From: Przewalskia tangutica
Taxonomy: Eukaryota; Streptophyta; Magnoliopsida; Solanales; Solanaceae
Assembly: GCA_029844215.1 (NCBI GenBank)
Contig: CM056725.1
Location: 35,680,485-35,744,484, forward strand
Length of the DNA: 64,000 bases
Direction: 5' to 3'
Positions 1 through 11,690 of the stretch are shown here, in pieces; position 1 is the stretch's first letter, and each line of letters opens with the position of its first letter. Below the pieces are notes generated by a model. The model was not told where the DNA came from. It saw only the letters and a program-made list of their open reading frames with translations, and searched no databases. The position numbers and the translations under genes were made by a program.

Positions 1-1100
1 TACCTTGGGCCAGTTTCTTCTTCCGAATCTCATCACACCTTCATGGGTGACACTTTAGGAAAACCCAATCATGAACCTCGAACTCAAGATGCCGACGACG
101 ATGATCTGCATACGATACTTGCCGACTCGGTCATTAATAGCCGCTTCGGATAAGCTTCACCTTATCCATCGCTCACGCACCAAATCCGTCCCACTAGCTG
201 CACCTCGCCCACATCGAACCAACCTATAGGTGATCTGCACTTCCTCCCATACAAGGCCTCATAAGGCGCCATCTGAATACTGGAGTGGTAGCTATTATTA
301 TACGCGAACTCAACTAGAGGCAAATGATCCTCCCAACTACCATCGGTCAATAACACAAAGCTCGCAAAGATATCCTCAAGAGTCCGGATAGTGCGCTCGC
401 CGTCCGTCTGCTCAGGATGAAATGCGCACTGTGCTCACCGCGCCCCTAAACCCTCTCGAAGGACCTCCGGTTAGCCAGAACTGGGCTCCTCTGTCTATAT
501 GATCGAAATAGGGACTCCATGCAGTCTGACGATCTCTCAGATGTAAAGTCTGACATAATCCTCAGCCGAAAAAGTCGTCCTGATGGGAAGAAAGTGGGCT
601 GATTTCACACCGACGATAACCCATATAGAATCATGTCTCCTCCGAGTAGGTAATCCTGTGATGAAGTCCATGTTGATTACCTCCCACTTCCAGGTCGGGA
701 TCTCAATCGTCTGTAACAAACCACCAGGCCTCTGCTGCTCTACCTTCACCTGCTGACAACACGGACACTGAGCTACGAACTCTGCAACGTCCCTCTTCAA
801 GCCATCCCACCAATACACAGATCTAAGGTCGTGGTACATCTTGGTCGACTTCGATGGATAGAGTAACGCTACCGCAGGTGCTTCCCAAGAACTCCGCATC
901 AAGTCCTCAAACATCCGAACACACACCGCCCTCAAACCTTAGCACCCCATCGTGCTACTCAAAAGGACCCTTTCCTCACGAAGAGTCAGATCACGATATC
1001 GAATCAAAGCGGGATCTCGAATCGTTGCCTCTTCACCTCCTCAACGATGGAAGACTCGCAACCTCACGAACTCTAACCCCATCGCTATCGGATTAATCAA
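1..1100 (-). pseudogene. Element I integrase (broken)
   Basis: Minus-strand remnant of the integrase, which joins the cDNA into host DNA. The frame 935-537 shows the second His of the HHCC zinc-binding module (KMYHDL), the CPCC pair (CX2C), and the first catalytic Asp in INMDFITGLP. The first His of the module is replaced by Tyr. Later core sequence continues in another frame at 356-162 (SWEDHLPLVEFAYNNSYHSS and ALYGRKCRSPIGWFDVGE), the usual end of the gypsy integrase core. Frameshifts lie between the two pieces, at about 360-540. The C-terminal GPY/F and chromodomain part would lie mostly beyond the left edge. Confidence 0.85.
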
Positions 1101-1188
1101 ACGGACACCAAGGCTCGCTAATCGTGCAAATCACGAACCATGTCCTCCTCTCTAGCCGCACATCCGATAGGCTCCCATCGACCTACGA

Positions 1189-1800
1189 CTAAGAGCATCC
1201 GCCACAACATCGCCTTCCCGTGGTACAGATATCAACATCGTAATCCTTAAGCAACTCTAACCACCGCCTCGCCGTAAGTTCACTCCTCCGGGCCAAGATA
1301 TACCGAGGCTCTTGTGGTCTGTAAAAATATCCACGTGAACCCCATACAAATAGTGCCTCCAGATCTTCAAAGTGCGAATCACACCGCCAACTCCAAATCA
1401 TGGGTGGGGTAGTTTCTCGTGTTTCTTCACCGGGATGCATATGCTATAACCCCGCCATGCTGCATCAACACACATCCCAACCCGATGCCCGACGATCACA
1501 ATACACGATATAACCATCCGACCCTCCGAAGAGTAAGAACGGGGTGGTCGCTACTTCTTTCAAGAATCGAAACCCCGCCACAAGCATCACCATCAAACTT
1601 GGCCGCTTTCCGAGTCACCTAGTCAATGGTGCGTAGATAGAAGCAAACTTCTCCACGAACCGCGATAATATCCTCGCAAGGCCCGTAAAATCGAACCTCT
1701 GTCGAGTAGTAGGTTCAGGCCAAGTCCCGATCGCCGATCTTGGCCAGATCCACTCGAATGCCATCACCGACAATATGCCCAAGAAACGCCATCAAGTCAA
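1189..1800 (-). pseudogene. Element I RNase H (broken)
   Basis: Minus-strand RNase H remnant, which degrades the RNA strand during reverse transcription. The motif VDIFTDHKSL is readable near 1305-1335, matching VDIYTDHKSL in element F, and nearby residues RRWLELLKDYDVDI end the domain. The piece at 1440-1189 shifts frame inside the central helix region, so no continuous domain remains. It follows the RT with no visible gap, as expected in a gypsy polyprotein. Confidence 0.75.
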
Positions 1801-1807
1801 CCAAAAC

Positions 1808-2514
1808 TCACATTTGGAAAACTTGGCGCATAATCGCCGGGTCTCGAGAATCGCCAAGACAGCCCTCGTTGCTCCGCATGCTCCTCGCTTCGAGCGAATA
1901 AACCAAGATATCATCAATGAACACTATCACAAACGTGTCCAAAAATGGTTTGAACACTCGGTTCATCAAATCCATGAATACCGCCGGAGCATTGGTCAAC
2001 CCAAAAGACATGACCCTGAACTCATAATGCCCGTACCGGGTCCTGAATGCAGTCCTAGGGACGTCCACCTCTCTGACTCGCACCTGATGATAGCCCGACC
2101 GTAGATCAATCTTGGAGAAGCATCTCGCACCCTGCAACTGGTCGAACAAATCATCAATCCTGGGAAGGGGGTATCTGTTCTTAATGGTCACCTTGTTCAC
2201 CGCTCAGAATCAACACACATGCGCAGCGTCCCGTCCTTCTTCTTCACGAACAATACCGGCGCTCCCCAGGGAGAAACACTAGGCCTGATGAAGCCCTTCT
2301 CCAGCAAATCCCTAAGCTGATCCTTCAACTCTCTCAACTCGGCAGGTGCCATTCTGTATGGCGGAATGGAAATAGGCCGAGTGTCTGGTAATATGTCAAT
2401 ACAAAACTCAATCTCCCTCTCAGGAGGGATACCCGGGAGGTCATCTGGAAACACGTCTGGGAACTCACGACCATCGAATCGATCAAAATCTGGTACCGCA
2501 GCCTTCAGTATCAA
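1808..2514 (-). pseudogene. Element I reverse transcriptase (one main frameshift)
   Basis: Minus-strand RT, the best preserved part of this element. Frame 2514-2197 covers the entry region (PDVFPDDLPGIPP, PYRMAPAELRELKDQL, LLEKGFIRPSVSPWGAPVLF, VKKKDGTLRMCVD). A frameshift near 2200 passes the reading to 2200-1808, which carries motif A (FSKIDLRSGYHQ), motif B (MSFGLTNAP) and the catalytic VFIDDILVYS box at 1895-1924. The break falls exactly where related elements have a CAG and a CTG close together, so it may be a sequence error. FIDD in place of YVDD is normal for plant gypsy elements. Confidence 0.93.
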
Positions 2515-2762
2515 ACACCCGAACGAGATGGTAGATATACCCCTTCTGCACCATCTTCCTAGCCTTGAGGTAGGAAATAAACCTACCCCTCAGCGATACC
2601 GTGCTCCTCCTCCCACAACCGGCTCTCAGAAAGCTGAACTGCATTACTTTCTCTCTGCTTCACATTGGCGTAGCAAGAAGCTAGCCAATCCATCCCCATG
2701 ATCACGCCGAAGTCAATCATCTCCAACTCTATCAAGTCGGCTAGGTCCGACGATCAGAATGG

Positions 2763-3010
2763 TCACAGACAAGCTCTATATACCCGCCGAGCTACCACTG
2801 AATCACCCACTGGCGTGGCTACCTCGAAAGGATCTATGGACTCAGGCTCTATCCCTATCCTACTAGCAACAAGGGGAGATATATAGGATAGAGTAGAACC
2901 CGGATCTATCAAGGCATAAACATCAAACCCAGAAACTGATAAGGTACCTGTGACGACATCAGGTGAGGCCTCCTGATCCTGTCGGCTGGACAAAGCATAA
3001 ATGCGGTTCT
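2763..3010 (-). pseudogene. Element I aspartic protease
   Basis: Minus-strand retropepsin-like domain that would cleave the Gag-Pol polyprotein. The frame shows TGTLSVSGFDVYALIDPGST followed by LSYISPLVASRIGI. The Asp of IDPGS (codon at about 2904-2906) is the single catalytic Asp of the homodimer half-site. The same motif occurs in element F as ALIDLGSSLSYIS, where Pro is replaced by Leu. It lies directly after the Gag zinc knuckle and before the RT, as in chromoviruses. The frame runs from upstream Gag without an obvious stop in the protease itself. Confidence 0.85.
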
Positions 3011-3059
3011 GAGGACCGCTAGAACTGGGACCCGCCACGACCTCGCCGCGACTCCGCCC

Positions 3060-4235
3060 ATGAGTACCTTGCCCTCCGTGGCAGTAATCGCTGGGATGAA
3101 GAAGACCCGGCGAAAGAACTCGTAGTCGACTTACCATCAAGATCGCCTCTTGCCTGACAGTTCGCATAGTGACCCTGCTGGCCACAACTGAAACAAGCTC
3201 CCGTAGCAGCACCACAACTCCCGGCGGATCTACCGTGACGCCACACCGGCGGGTGGTCCGACGCCGCATTTCCGCCGCTCGACGTCAAGTCCCGCCCCGG
3301 TTCGCCGAATATCTGGTTGTCTTTGGCCGGTGCGGCAGAGTGCTCGGGCTGGCCGTGGTGCAAATCTAGATCGCCGAGGCCGCCACCACGATAGCCACCA
3401 AAAGACCGCCGCCCCGGTCTTCGCCGCTGTCACAACCCGGCGTCTCTACGCCTCACATCCTGCAGCATGAGCTCGCACGCGGTAATGTCCATACCCTGAA
3501 GAGAAACACCCGCACACGACTCGGCCATATAGTCATCTAGCCCGTGACGTGGCGGTGCACCCTATCCTCCATAATCGCTACCAACGCTGACATATCGAGC
3601 CAAAGAATCAAACTCGACATTGTACTCCCGACAAGGCGATTCTCCGCCAAAGAAAAAAATCTATCACCGCGCCTCCTCATCCGTGAGGCAAGAAGTGAGT
3701 GAGGAAAGCCTCCGAGAACTCATCCCAAGTAGTTGGGGACGCGTGCTCTCCCGATAACTCCCATGAATCAAACCAATCGATCGCAGATCACGCACTTACG
3801 CGAATCGGCGTCACAGACTGCCTCTCGAGGCCTTGATCACCTCATGATCCTCTCAGAGCCGACGGATGAACTCCTCGGATCATCCTCCCGCCTTGACCCA
3901 GAAACTCGCGGGCTACAACTCAAGAAATCTCGTAGCCTCAAACTATTCGCCTCGTGTACCACGGTGCGACCGTGGCCGAGCTGAATCGAATCGCCAGATC
4001 CAGCCTTATCTCGTATCCGCCACAACTCTAGCCAAAAGTCACATCTCCTTGTACCCTAACTCCTCCGCCTCAGCCGTGGGACGAGGTGTGGGTACTGTGG
4101 TCTCGCTGGGCCGGGCGGCGTCATAGAACTCGCCGTCATGCGGTATAGATCGGGCTTGAGCCCTCGTGACTCTGTGTGTTCGATCGGGCGCTCGCCGCTT
4201 GCCCTTCTCAGGCCCGGTTGCCTTATGTGAGGCAT
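3060..4235 (-). pseudogene. Element I Gag (broken)
   Basis: Minus-strand capsid/nucleocapsid gene. The ATG is at 4235-4233 and gives an N-terminus with a basic start and a Pro/Thr-rich stretch ending in AEAEELGYKEM. The capsid region follows in shifted frames (NSLRLRDFLSCSPRVSGSRR near 3930). A CCHC-type knuckle (CFSCGQQGHYANC) is read at about 3160-3210. Its His-Cys spacing is one residue short of the usual CX2CX4HX4C, consistent with a deletion. At least three frameshifts separate the pieces. Start choice rests on alignment with the same ATG in elements C (27016) and F (39615). Confidence 0.8.
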
Positions 4236-4417
4236 AATCATACAAAAAAGGAATACGTTAGAGGGTTCAACTTTAACACATTTCTAAAGCACGATCTCGA
4301 GTGAAAAGAATGGAAACCAATCCTAAATATCTTATAGCCTCACGATTATCGTGGTGCACAACACACCGATAATCAAGACTCTACTAGATACGGTTCAGAC
4401 ACTTTCCGAGGATTAAT

Positions 4418-4429
4418 CGCTCGATACCA
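4418..4429 (-). other. Primer-binding site, element I
   Basis: On the minus strand this reads TGGTATCGAGCG, three bases downstream of the LTR end. The complement of plant initiator tRNA-Met is TGGTATCAGAGC, so the central CAG is shortened to CG. Confidence 0.85.
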
Positions 4430-4433
4430 CTTT

Positions 4434-6905
4434 TGTCACGACCCATTCCGGCCCGTGGATCGTGCCTTACCGGCACCCAAGTAGTCATACATCGTAGTAA
4501 TCACGAAATATAAAGCAAGACATGAAACAGCTTTATAAAATAAGACACGCTTTATGTGAGAAAACATCGCTTTCGGCATATATATATAAACATGGTTTAG
4601 CGCTACATCCGACATCGCATAACATGACTACTGCACTCTAAGGAAATATACAACTATGGCGGACAGGCCCGCCATACCCCGATCAGACAAAACTATCTAC
4701 AACAGGAGATCATACCCAAAAGTAGAGCCTCCGAAAGGATGGAGCTCACGACACCAACGTAGAGATCCTAAGAATGTGGATCTAGCACTGCTTGCCCTTA
4801 CCGCGGCATGAACGCAGCCCGAAGGAGGTCGATAACAGTACTAAGTATATGAAATCAGAAATACCTAAATGAAACATATCATTTTAAAAACAGCTTTGCA
4901 AGTATGTATGAAGCAACCAAGGAAACCGCATATAAGTGCCACATCACAAACAAGAGCAGCAATAGGTAAATCAGAACAGTCTTTTCTAGGTCGCGAATGA
5001 TCGCAGGCCAATTGCCCGTAGTATCACCATGCAAGCCTAATCTCGACTCCGTAGTCCGCATAGGCCAATCACATAGGCCCGCATAGGTATATAACCCCGC
5101 ATCGAGGGTAGCTACTCCTGCATCGCCCCGACTCGTAGTCCACATGGCCACATAGACCGCATGAGGTATAACCCCGCACACTAACCTGGAACTCCCGTAG
5201 CTCCGCATAGGTCCCTTGGACCCGCATGAGGTATTCTCGAATCATGGTCCTGCATCACCGAGTCTACCCCGCGTCGGAGGCGCTTAACCCCTGAAATATG
5301 TCAAGAGGTGAGTGATGTTACACTAACCTAACAGCTTATCGTTAAACAACATAAGCACAACAAGAATACTCTTTTACACAAACGTTACAAGACACTAACA
5401 CACATAGCATCATATCATGCCCACTTATAAAACCATTTTATTCTTTTCACCAATCAATATAAGTCTTGTTATAAACACATAGGTAAACTGTTCCTTTTAT
5501 TAATCTTAAGTGGTTATACCTAACTTCCCATAAAGCTAGTATAACTCTTAAGCTTCGCTTTAAAACCGATTAGTTCTCTTACAAAAATGATTCGAGATTC
5601 TTTTGAAATGCTTTCGATTCTTTATTATTCAGCTTAAGCCGAGGCATCTTGTAAGTATTATTCAAAGCTTAAGCCAGGCATTGCCGTAAGTATTATTCGA
5701 GCTTAAGTCAAAGACATTGCCGTAGTTATTATTCGCTTAACACATGTACGCCTACCGTACTATATATATATTGTAAAATATCATGCTTTAGGAGAATCAC
5801 ATACCTTCTCAATAAAACCACCGCCAAGTTGAATATGTCGCGCGCAGAGTCACCATAATAGTCACGCACATCTATCAAAGACTACTCAAGGTCATTCTAA
5901 ACAGAGGGTTCATAATTCTACGGAAAGTCGGGCAGACTTCCTACCCTGAGCTATATAAGTTCATCAGGAAAACAAATCCTATGTAAGCTGTTTGATTATT
6001 CTTCTTTAAACCCTTCTACTGTGATAATAGATTCAATTCTATTCTGCAATATTCTTCTAAGTATTTATACTTATTCTTATACTACAACAGAAGTATTCTC
6101 TAATTCAAAAGAGGGTTAGGATTAGTTACCTCGGTAAGCCCAATAATATCCTAGATAAAGTCGCTACTGAGCAAGGTTTTGCTCCTAAGTTGTATGCTCC
6201 AAGGAAACCTTAGAAGTTCTTCACAACTTCTACTAAGTACTAAGGTATTTGGGCTAGGGTATTTTGGGCATTATAACAATACAAGAAGGCAACTTTCCTA
6301 CCAAGAGGGGGTAGGTTTTGGCTAGGCTAGGGTGGCCTCGGCCAAACTACTTAGGCTAGAGGGGTATTCGCCAAGGGCCTTCACAAGAGGAGGGGAGGTG
6401 TTGACTAAAAGGCTACAAAGGGAGAGGAGAGGATTTTCAAGACTTGGAAAGATTTGTGGATGAAGAACTCTTCATCTCTAAGGGGGGTATTTATAGGTCA
6501 AGAGGTGGCCAACCAATGGCCAAGATTAAGACAAGTGCAAGGCAAGTGTAGGGTGAGGATTAACTAAACACAAATATCCTACCAACTCCTTGACTTGTGC
6601 ACAAGGCACAAAAAACGTGCCAATGTTTCTCCAATTTCGCCCAATGGATTTATCTAAGTCCACCAATTGGAGGGTGCCAAGTGTCGCCCTCCCGTTGGTC
6701 CAAAATGTTTCATCTCTCGGAAAAATCCGCAAAAATTAGAAATGGCATAGCCGGAATTTACCCTACGAAAGCTGTGGAAACGTTTCGTCGGAAAACGATT
6801 CTTTTTGTGAGTTGTGCCCAAAAGAATCGTCCAAGCCTAAACCTTAAGGCTAAACTTTTGTACGTATTCCCTTACGTATATACTCTAAAAATACGGGGTA
6901 TAACA
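4434..6905 (-). repeat. Element I 5' LTR (2472 bp)
   Basis: In its own orientation it begins TGTTATACCCC at 6905 and ends CGTGACA at 4434. It contains a TATA box (6488-6495), three copies of a roughly 38-bp repeat around 5633-5735, and a degenerate TCCGCATAG-rich repeat at about 5040-5290. It is closely related to the F LTRs and shorter than the 3.4-kb LTRs of the gag-only elements. No coding sequence was seen. Confidence 0.92.
6488..6495 (-). promoter_or_regulatory. TATA box, element I LTR
   Basis: TATAAATA on the minus strand, followed by a run of C residues (CTATAAATACCCCCC), about 415 bp inside the LTR. Likely the LTR core promoter. Confidence 0.7.
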
Positions 6906-7157
6906 GTCCACTTGGCCATACAAATCGTCCAACATGGGTCTAAGTGGGGTGACACATGTCGCCCTCCTATTGGTCCAAAATATTTCATCTCTCGGAAAAA
7001 TCCGTAATCGGTTAAACTATTAAAAACGTAGAATTTCCTTCACAAGGTTCGGAATCTTTTCCGTCGACAGTTCACAATTTCATCCTTAACCTAATTAGGG
7101 CTTGAATATTCATACGTACGTCCTCGCATACATACTCTGGAAATACGGGGTATAACA
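6906..7157 (-). repeat. Element C 3' LTR fragment
   Basis: The first 252 bp of a minus-strand LTR (own start TGTTATACCCC at 7157), almost identical to 28430-28679. It is cut at 6905/6906 by element I. Confidence 0.85.
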
Positions 7158-7197
7158 CACGCGCAAATACTTACATCCTTAGAAACATTCAACACGT
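7158..7197 (-). other. Scrambled remnant of element C internal 3' end
   Basis: This 40-bp stretch contains two short blocks found in the last 150 bp of related elements: the reverse complement of GGATGTAAGTATTTGCGC (compare 22006-22023) and of GAATGTTTCTAAG from the tract before the 3' LTR. The order and spacing are altered, so the polypurine tract is lost. The last five bases, CACGT, may be the target duplication of A. Confidence 0.6.
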
Positions 7198-7595
7198 TGT
7201 TATACCCCGTATTTCCAGAGTATGTACGTAGGGACGTACGTAGAAAAGTTTGAACTTTAAAGTAGGCTTGGCCGATTTTATTTTGTGCACAACCCCCGAT
7301 TAGAGTCGTTTTTCGACGAAACGTTTTACACAACTTGCGAAGGGAAAATTCCGGCTATGTCATTTTTAATTTTTGCGGATTTTTCCGAGAGGCGAAACGT
7401 GTTGGACCAACGAGAGGGCGCCACTTGGCACCCTCTCATTGGCGGAAAAGTGGGGCGGCACATGGGACGAACCAACCCTTGGAGTTGGTAGGATATTTGT
7501 GAGGGTTTTAAGGAGTAGGGACTAGGGGGGCACTTGGGCATATCTTGGCCCTACACTTGCATAGCACTTGGCTAGATCTTGGCCCTTGGTTTCCC

Positions 7596-7603
7596 TATAA
7601 ATA
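7596..7603 (+). promoter_or_regulatory. TATA box, element A 5' LTR
   Basis: CCCTATAAATACCCC, about 400 bp inside the LTR. A C-rich leader follows. Confidence 0.75.
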
Positions 7604-8507
7604 CCCCTCCCTTTGATAAGTTTTCTTCATCCACTCCTCACTCCCTCAAGTCTTGAAAGCCCCTCCCCTTTTCGTGAGGCCCCCTCGCCGAGTAGCACCC
7701 CCTCGTGGTGGGGCCGAGACCCACCCCCCCTTCCTTTAGGGCTAAGCCGTGGGGGTACCCCCCCTTGCCTTGTTGTTCTCGTAGAATACCCCCCCCACCT
7801 TGGTAGAAATACTCTCCAAGTATTGTTGCTATACCAAAATACCTTGGCCCATATACCTTGTGGTATTCCAAGGTTACACTTATACGAAAAGCCCAGAAAT
7901 ACTATTATACTTCCCTTCAGTCACAAAACGAAACCCTAAGGAAAATCTCCATAGTTGGTTGGAGTATTAGGAAGAAGTTGCGTAGAACTTCTAGGGGTTG
8001 TTTGGAGCGGGTTGGAGCACCCGGAGTAGGAGCTAAGCGTTGCTCAGGATCGACATTTAACTTGGATAATTATGGGCTTATCGAGGTAATTATCTTGTCT
8101 CCCTGTTGTATTAGAATTTGCATACTATTGAAGTATAAGAATAAGTATAAGTATATACAAGGAAAGTATATAAGAAAGGTATTGAATCAGGTACATGTGA
8201 TCAGACATACAGGAGACTTGTGAAGTTTGACGGGTAGGGAAGGGCTGCCCAAATTTCCGTAGAATCTTGTATCTAGATTTATTCTACCGAGTAGTCTAGA
8301 CTTTGATAGACTTGTATAACCTTTATAGGTTGAATGTTCTGTGAGTAGCATGTGCTACTTGAAAGGCGGACAAGGTTAGCCGGGTTATAGCCGTGGAGCG
8401 TTTTGCTAATAGTCGATAATCGTCGCGAGGTATGTGATTCTTCCTATCCTCTTGAGCATGATATTTTAAAGAATATATATATAGTACGGTAGACGTACGT
8501 GTGTTAA

Positions 8508-8590
8508 CTGAATAATAATTACGGCAATGTCTCCGGACTTAAGCCTGAATAATAATTACGGCAATGTCTTTTGACTTAAGCCTGAATAAT
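8508..8590 (+). repeat. 37-bp tandem repeat in A LTR
   Basis: Units begin at 8508, 8545 and 8582 (CTGAATAATAATTACGGCAA...). The same array lies at 23426-23508 in the 3' LTR, and three-unit versions lie in the LTRs of I and F. Confidence 0.85.
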
Positions 8591-9493
8591 CTTGAAGTAT
8601 TTCAAAAGAATACTGAATCATTTTAACAGAAGAGTAATACTTGGTTTTAAAAGCTTAAGAGTTATACTAGCTTTATGGGAAGTTAGGTATAACGGCTTAA
8701 GAGAGATAAAAAGAATGATTTATTGATTTAAGAAGTTAAGAGACTTGATCTTAAAAGATAAGAGACTTGACTTAATTGAATTTTGTTAAAAAGTGTGAAA
8801 CCTCATTCTGTTATACCCCGTAGTTGCAGGGTATGTATGTGAGGACGTACGTACGAGAGTACGGCAGAAAATTTTGAAAAGAAAGAAAGATGTGAGTTTT
8901 CGACGGAAAAGTTTCCGGTTATTTGTGAAGAAAAAGGTTCGTTAATGGGAATTGGATTCCCAGATTTGGTATTTGGACTTCATAGATTATATTAGAATTT
9001 TGAGATTTTATTTTCGGAAATGGTCACGTGGGCCCACTGAGAAATTTACGGTTTTGTAGGCCCGCTTTGTTTTTGAGATTTGATTTTGGATATTTTCTAA
9101 GACGAAATATTCGGCGAATCGGCGACACGTGTCACCCCCATGTGGCACCCTGGCCGATTTTACATTTGTGCACAACACCCGGTTGAGTCGTTTTGACGAA
9201 ACGCTTTGCGTAACTTGGAAGGAAAATTCCGCTATGTCGTTTTGTATTTTTATGCGGATTTTTCCGAGAGACGAAACATTTTGGACCAACGGGAGGGTTA
9301 AATGTGTCACCCTCACAATGGATCATGTGGGGCGGCACTTGGCCGAATTGAGGGGGCAAGTTGTGGTAGATATTTGTGTAGATATTTGTGAGGGTTTTAA
9401 GGAGTAGGGCTAGGGTGCACTTGGCTTGATCTTGGCCTTACACTTGCCTTGCACATGGCTTAATCTTGGCCATTGGTTGGCCTTTGGTTTTGC

Positions 9494-9501
9494 TATAAAT
9501 A
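9494..9501 (+). promoter_or_regulatory. TATA box, element B 5' LTR
   Basis: GCTATAAATACCC, about 685 bp inside the LTR, further in than in A because B's U3 is longer. Confidence 0.7.
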
Positions 9502-11394
9502 CCCTCCTTGTGAAGACTTATTCATTCACTCCTCACTTTGTCTAAGTCTTGAAATCCCTCCCTCCTCTAGTAGCTCTCGCCCTAAGCCTCTCCCCTCCTC
9601 CTCCTCAGGCCTTTGGGCCGAGCGGTTCCCTCACTGTGGTGCTAGCCGGGTACCCCAGCCTAGTTGTTTTCAGTATAATACCCTTTGTGGTATAGAAATA
9701 CTCCTAGTATTGTTATAATGCCCAAAATACCTTAGCCTTGTACCTTGTAGTATTCCAAAGATACCTCTTTACGTAGAGTCCTAAATACTACCTTTTGTCC
9801 TTTTAGTCTCAAACCGAAACCCTAAGGAAATCTTCATAGTTGGTTGAAGTTTTTGAGTAAGTTGGTTAGAACTTCTAAGGTTTGTTTGGAGTGGTTTGGA
9901 GCGCACTGAGTGAGCTAAACCTTGCTCAGATCGACATTATAACTTGGATAATTTTGGGCTTATCGAGGTAATTATCTTGTCCTCTATTGTAATTGGAAAT
10001 TACATGTTTGTTAGAATATATAGTCAAGTATACTATATATGGAACTATACTTAGTATTCGCAATGTCTTTTGACTTAAGCTGAAGAATAAAGAATCGAAT
10101 CAATCAGATTTACATAGGATCAGACAAGAGACTTGTGTAGTATTATCGAGTAGAATTGTACACGTCCGTTAGACGTAAACCCCCTCGGTTGGCTTGGTGC
10201 AGCCCTCGATAGAGAGGAGATTTACGCTGCATGGGAGAGTGTTTGAATTTTCTATAGAAAGATAGAAACTTGTGTTTTGGGGTTAATAGACGTTTGTGAC
10301 CTTTATAGGTGAAAGTACTAGAGTAGCGTATTCTACCTCGAGGAGTGGAAAGGGCTAGCAAGGTTGTAGTACTGGAGCATTTTGCTTATTGTCGATAAAT
10401 CGTCATGAGGTATGTGAACCTCTTCCTATCTTTTCTAGCATGATTGTTGTGAACTATGTAGTACGGTGACGCATACGTGCTAAGTGATTTGGTTGGTTTA
10501 AAACATAGGGTGTTATAATAGCTTTATGGGAAGTTAGTTATAACGACCTTATGTAAGTGAAAATGGTTTCTCGATGTTAGAAGTTAAGAGACTTGATCTT
10601 ATAAGATAAGAGACTTAACTTATTTGTTTTTAATGTGGATGTTTGTGTGAAACCTCATTCGTGAGTACTGAGTACTTGGTTTTTAATGGGATAATGTTTT
10701 ACCGATTTCGAATCGAACGTGTATCGATGCACCACCGCAAGCGTTAATAAAAGGAAAATGAATTGAATAATGATGTGTTGTATTAAAACCAAGAGAAACC
10801 TCCATCCGCATAAGCTAAGATGAGACAAAATGATATTACATTTTCTAGATCATGGTCATTGTAATAAGATCGTTATAAACAAGAATAAACTACTCATATA
10901 TGACATATGTTACTCAATTGTTCTAAAAAGGAATCAAGTGATTAAGTTTGGGAACTATGAAACCATTTGAAAATGAGAAGCTTGAGTAATGAAACTAGGC
11001 AAAGCCGAACTTAGGAAAAGAATGTTGTTACTTGATTTTGAAAAGAAATGTGGTTTGGTCATTCTAATACTACGTATCGGGTGACTTTTATAAGTAATGG
11101 ATCTCTTTTAAAAGAACTTAACGATGTAGTACTGGGGTTAAAAACCCGACCTTGGCATAAAATGAAAGTACTTAGAGTTGTGTGAAACTTGCCTATGCTT
11201 GTTGTTGTGAAACTTGCCTATGCTTGTTGTCGCGGAAACTTGCCTATGCTTGTGATGATAGCCTTTGTTGTGCAAGTGTGGTATTTCGTGTTACCGCCTC
11301 TCGATAGAGGCCTCGACTTGTTGAGAACTTACTTGACGCGTCTTGGCGGTGATGGAGAATTCCACGTATGTTTCCATTTTGATTATCGCTTGTT

Positions 11395-11690
11395 GTTGAT
11401 GTCACATGGACATGTCTACACCGATGCAGATTCCGGCACGCGTTACGCGTCGGGTCGATTACCCGATATATTGTTATTGTGGTTACATGGACATGTCTAC
11501 ACCGAGGTAGAATTCGGGGCATGTGGCCACGCGCAGGTTGATCACCCAAAGATATTATTGTTGATATCACATGGACGGTTCACACCGAGGTAGAATTCCG
11601 GGCATGTGGCCATAGGGCATTGGTATTATTGTTGCATCATGGACATGTCTACACCGATGCAGAATTCGGCACGCACCATGATGCGAACAT
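11395..11690 (+). repeat. 81-84-bp minisatellite in B 5' LTR
   Basis: About four degenerate units marked by ACATGGACATGTCTACACCG, starting at 11404, 11485, 11569 and (shortened) 11637. Overlapping open frames here are by-products of the repeat. Confidence 0.8.

Larger units (their letters stand above)
1..6905 (-). mobile_element. Element I: pol-bearing Ty3/gypsy retrotransposon, left part outside window
   Basis: Read on the minus strand, it runs from a 5' LTR (4434-6905) through a tRNA-Met primer site (4418-4429), gag and pol to the left window edge, where the integrase tail is still being read. Base 1 corresponds to about 35438 in element F, so roughly 0.5 kb of internal sequence and the 3' LTR lie outside. 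It is inserted in the 3' LTR of element C: the same C sequence is uninterrupted near 28434, which predicts a GTCCA target duplication whose left copy is off-window. Domain order (Gag, protease, RT, RNase H, integrase) is that of Ty3/gypsy. All frames are broken by small indels. Confidence 0.9.
7198..8808 (+). repeat. Element A 5' LTR, first part
   Basis: Begins TGTTATACCCC and is interrupted after CATTC by element B. It holds an ACGT-rich palindromic block near 7221-7243, a TATA box, and 2.2 copies of a 37-bp repeat (8508-8590). The matching copy in the 3' LTR is 22148-23725. Confidence 0.95.

Noticed and set aside
1775..2104. Plus-strand open frame of 109 residues, with a counterpart at 37187-37528
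   Set aside because: It is the exact antisense of the reverse transcriptase region, including the reverse of the FIDDILVYS box. Its persistence in two copies follows from RT conservation.
4879..5208. Minus-strand 109-residue frame ending in a hydrophobic segment
   Set aside because: It lies in the degenerate LTR repeat region of element I, with no counterpart frame in the LTRs of F or D.
7613..7939. Plus-strand Pro/Ser/Leu-rich open frame of 108 residues just after A's TATA box
   Set aside because: It lies in the C-rich LTR leader, the frame is not kept in the 3' LTR copy (22583-22860), and no domain is recognised.
9129..9407. Recurring open frames after GTGCACAAC in the LTR U3 (for example 9129-9407, 14783-15052, 47171-47368)
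   Set aside because: They overlap the U3 region upstream of the TATA box, in different frames in different copies, and show no protein domain.
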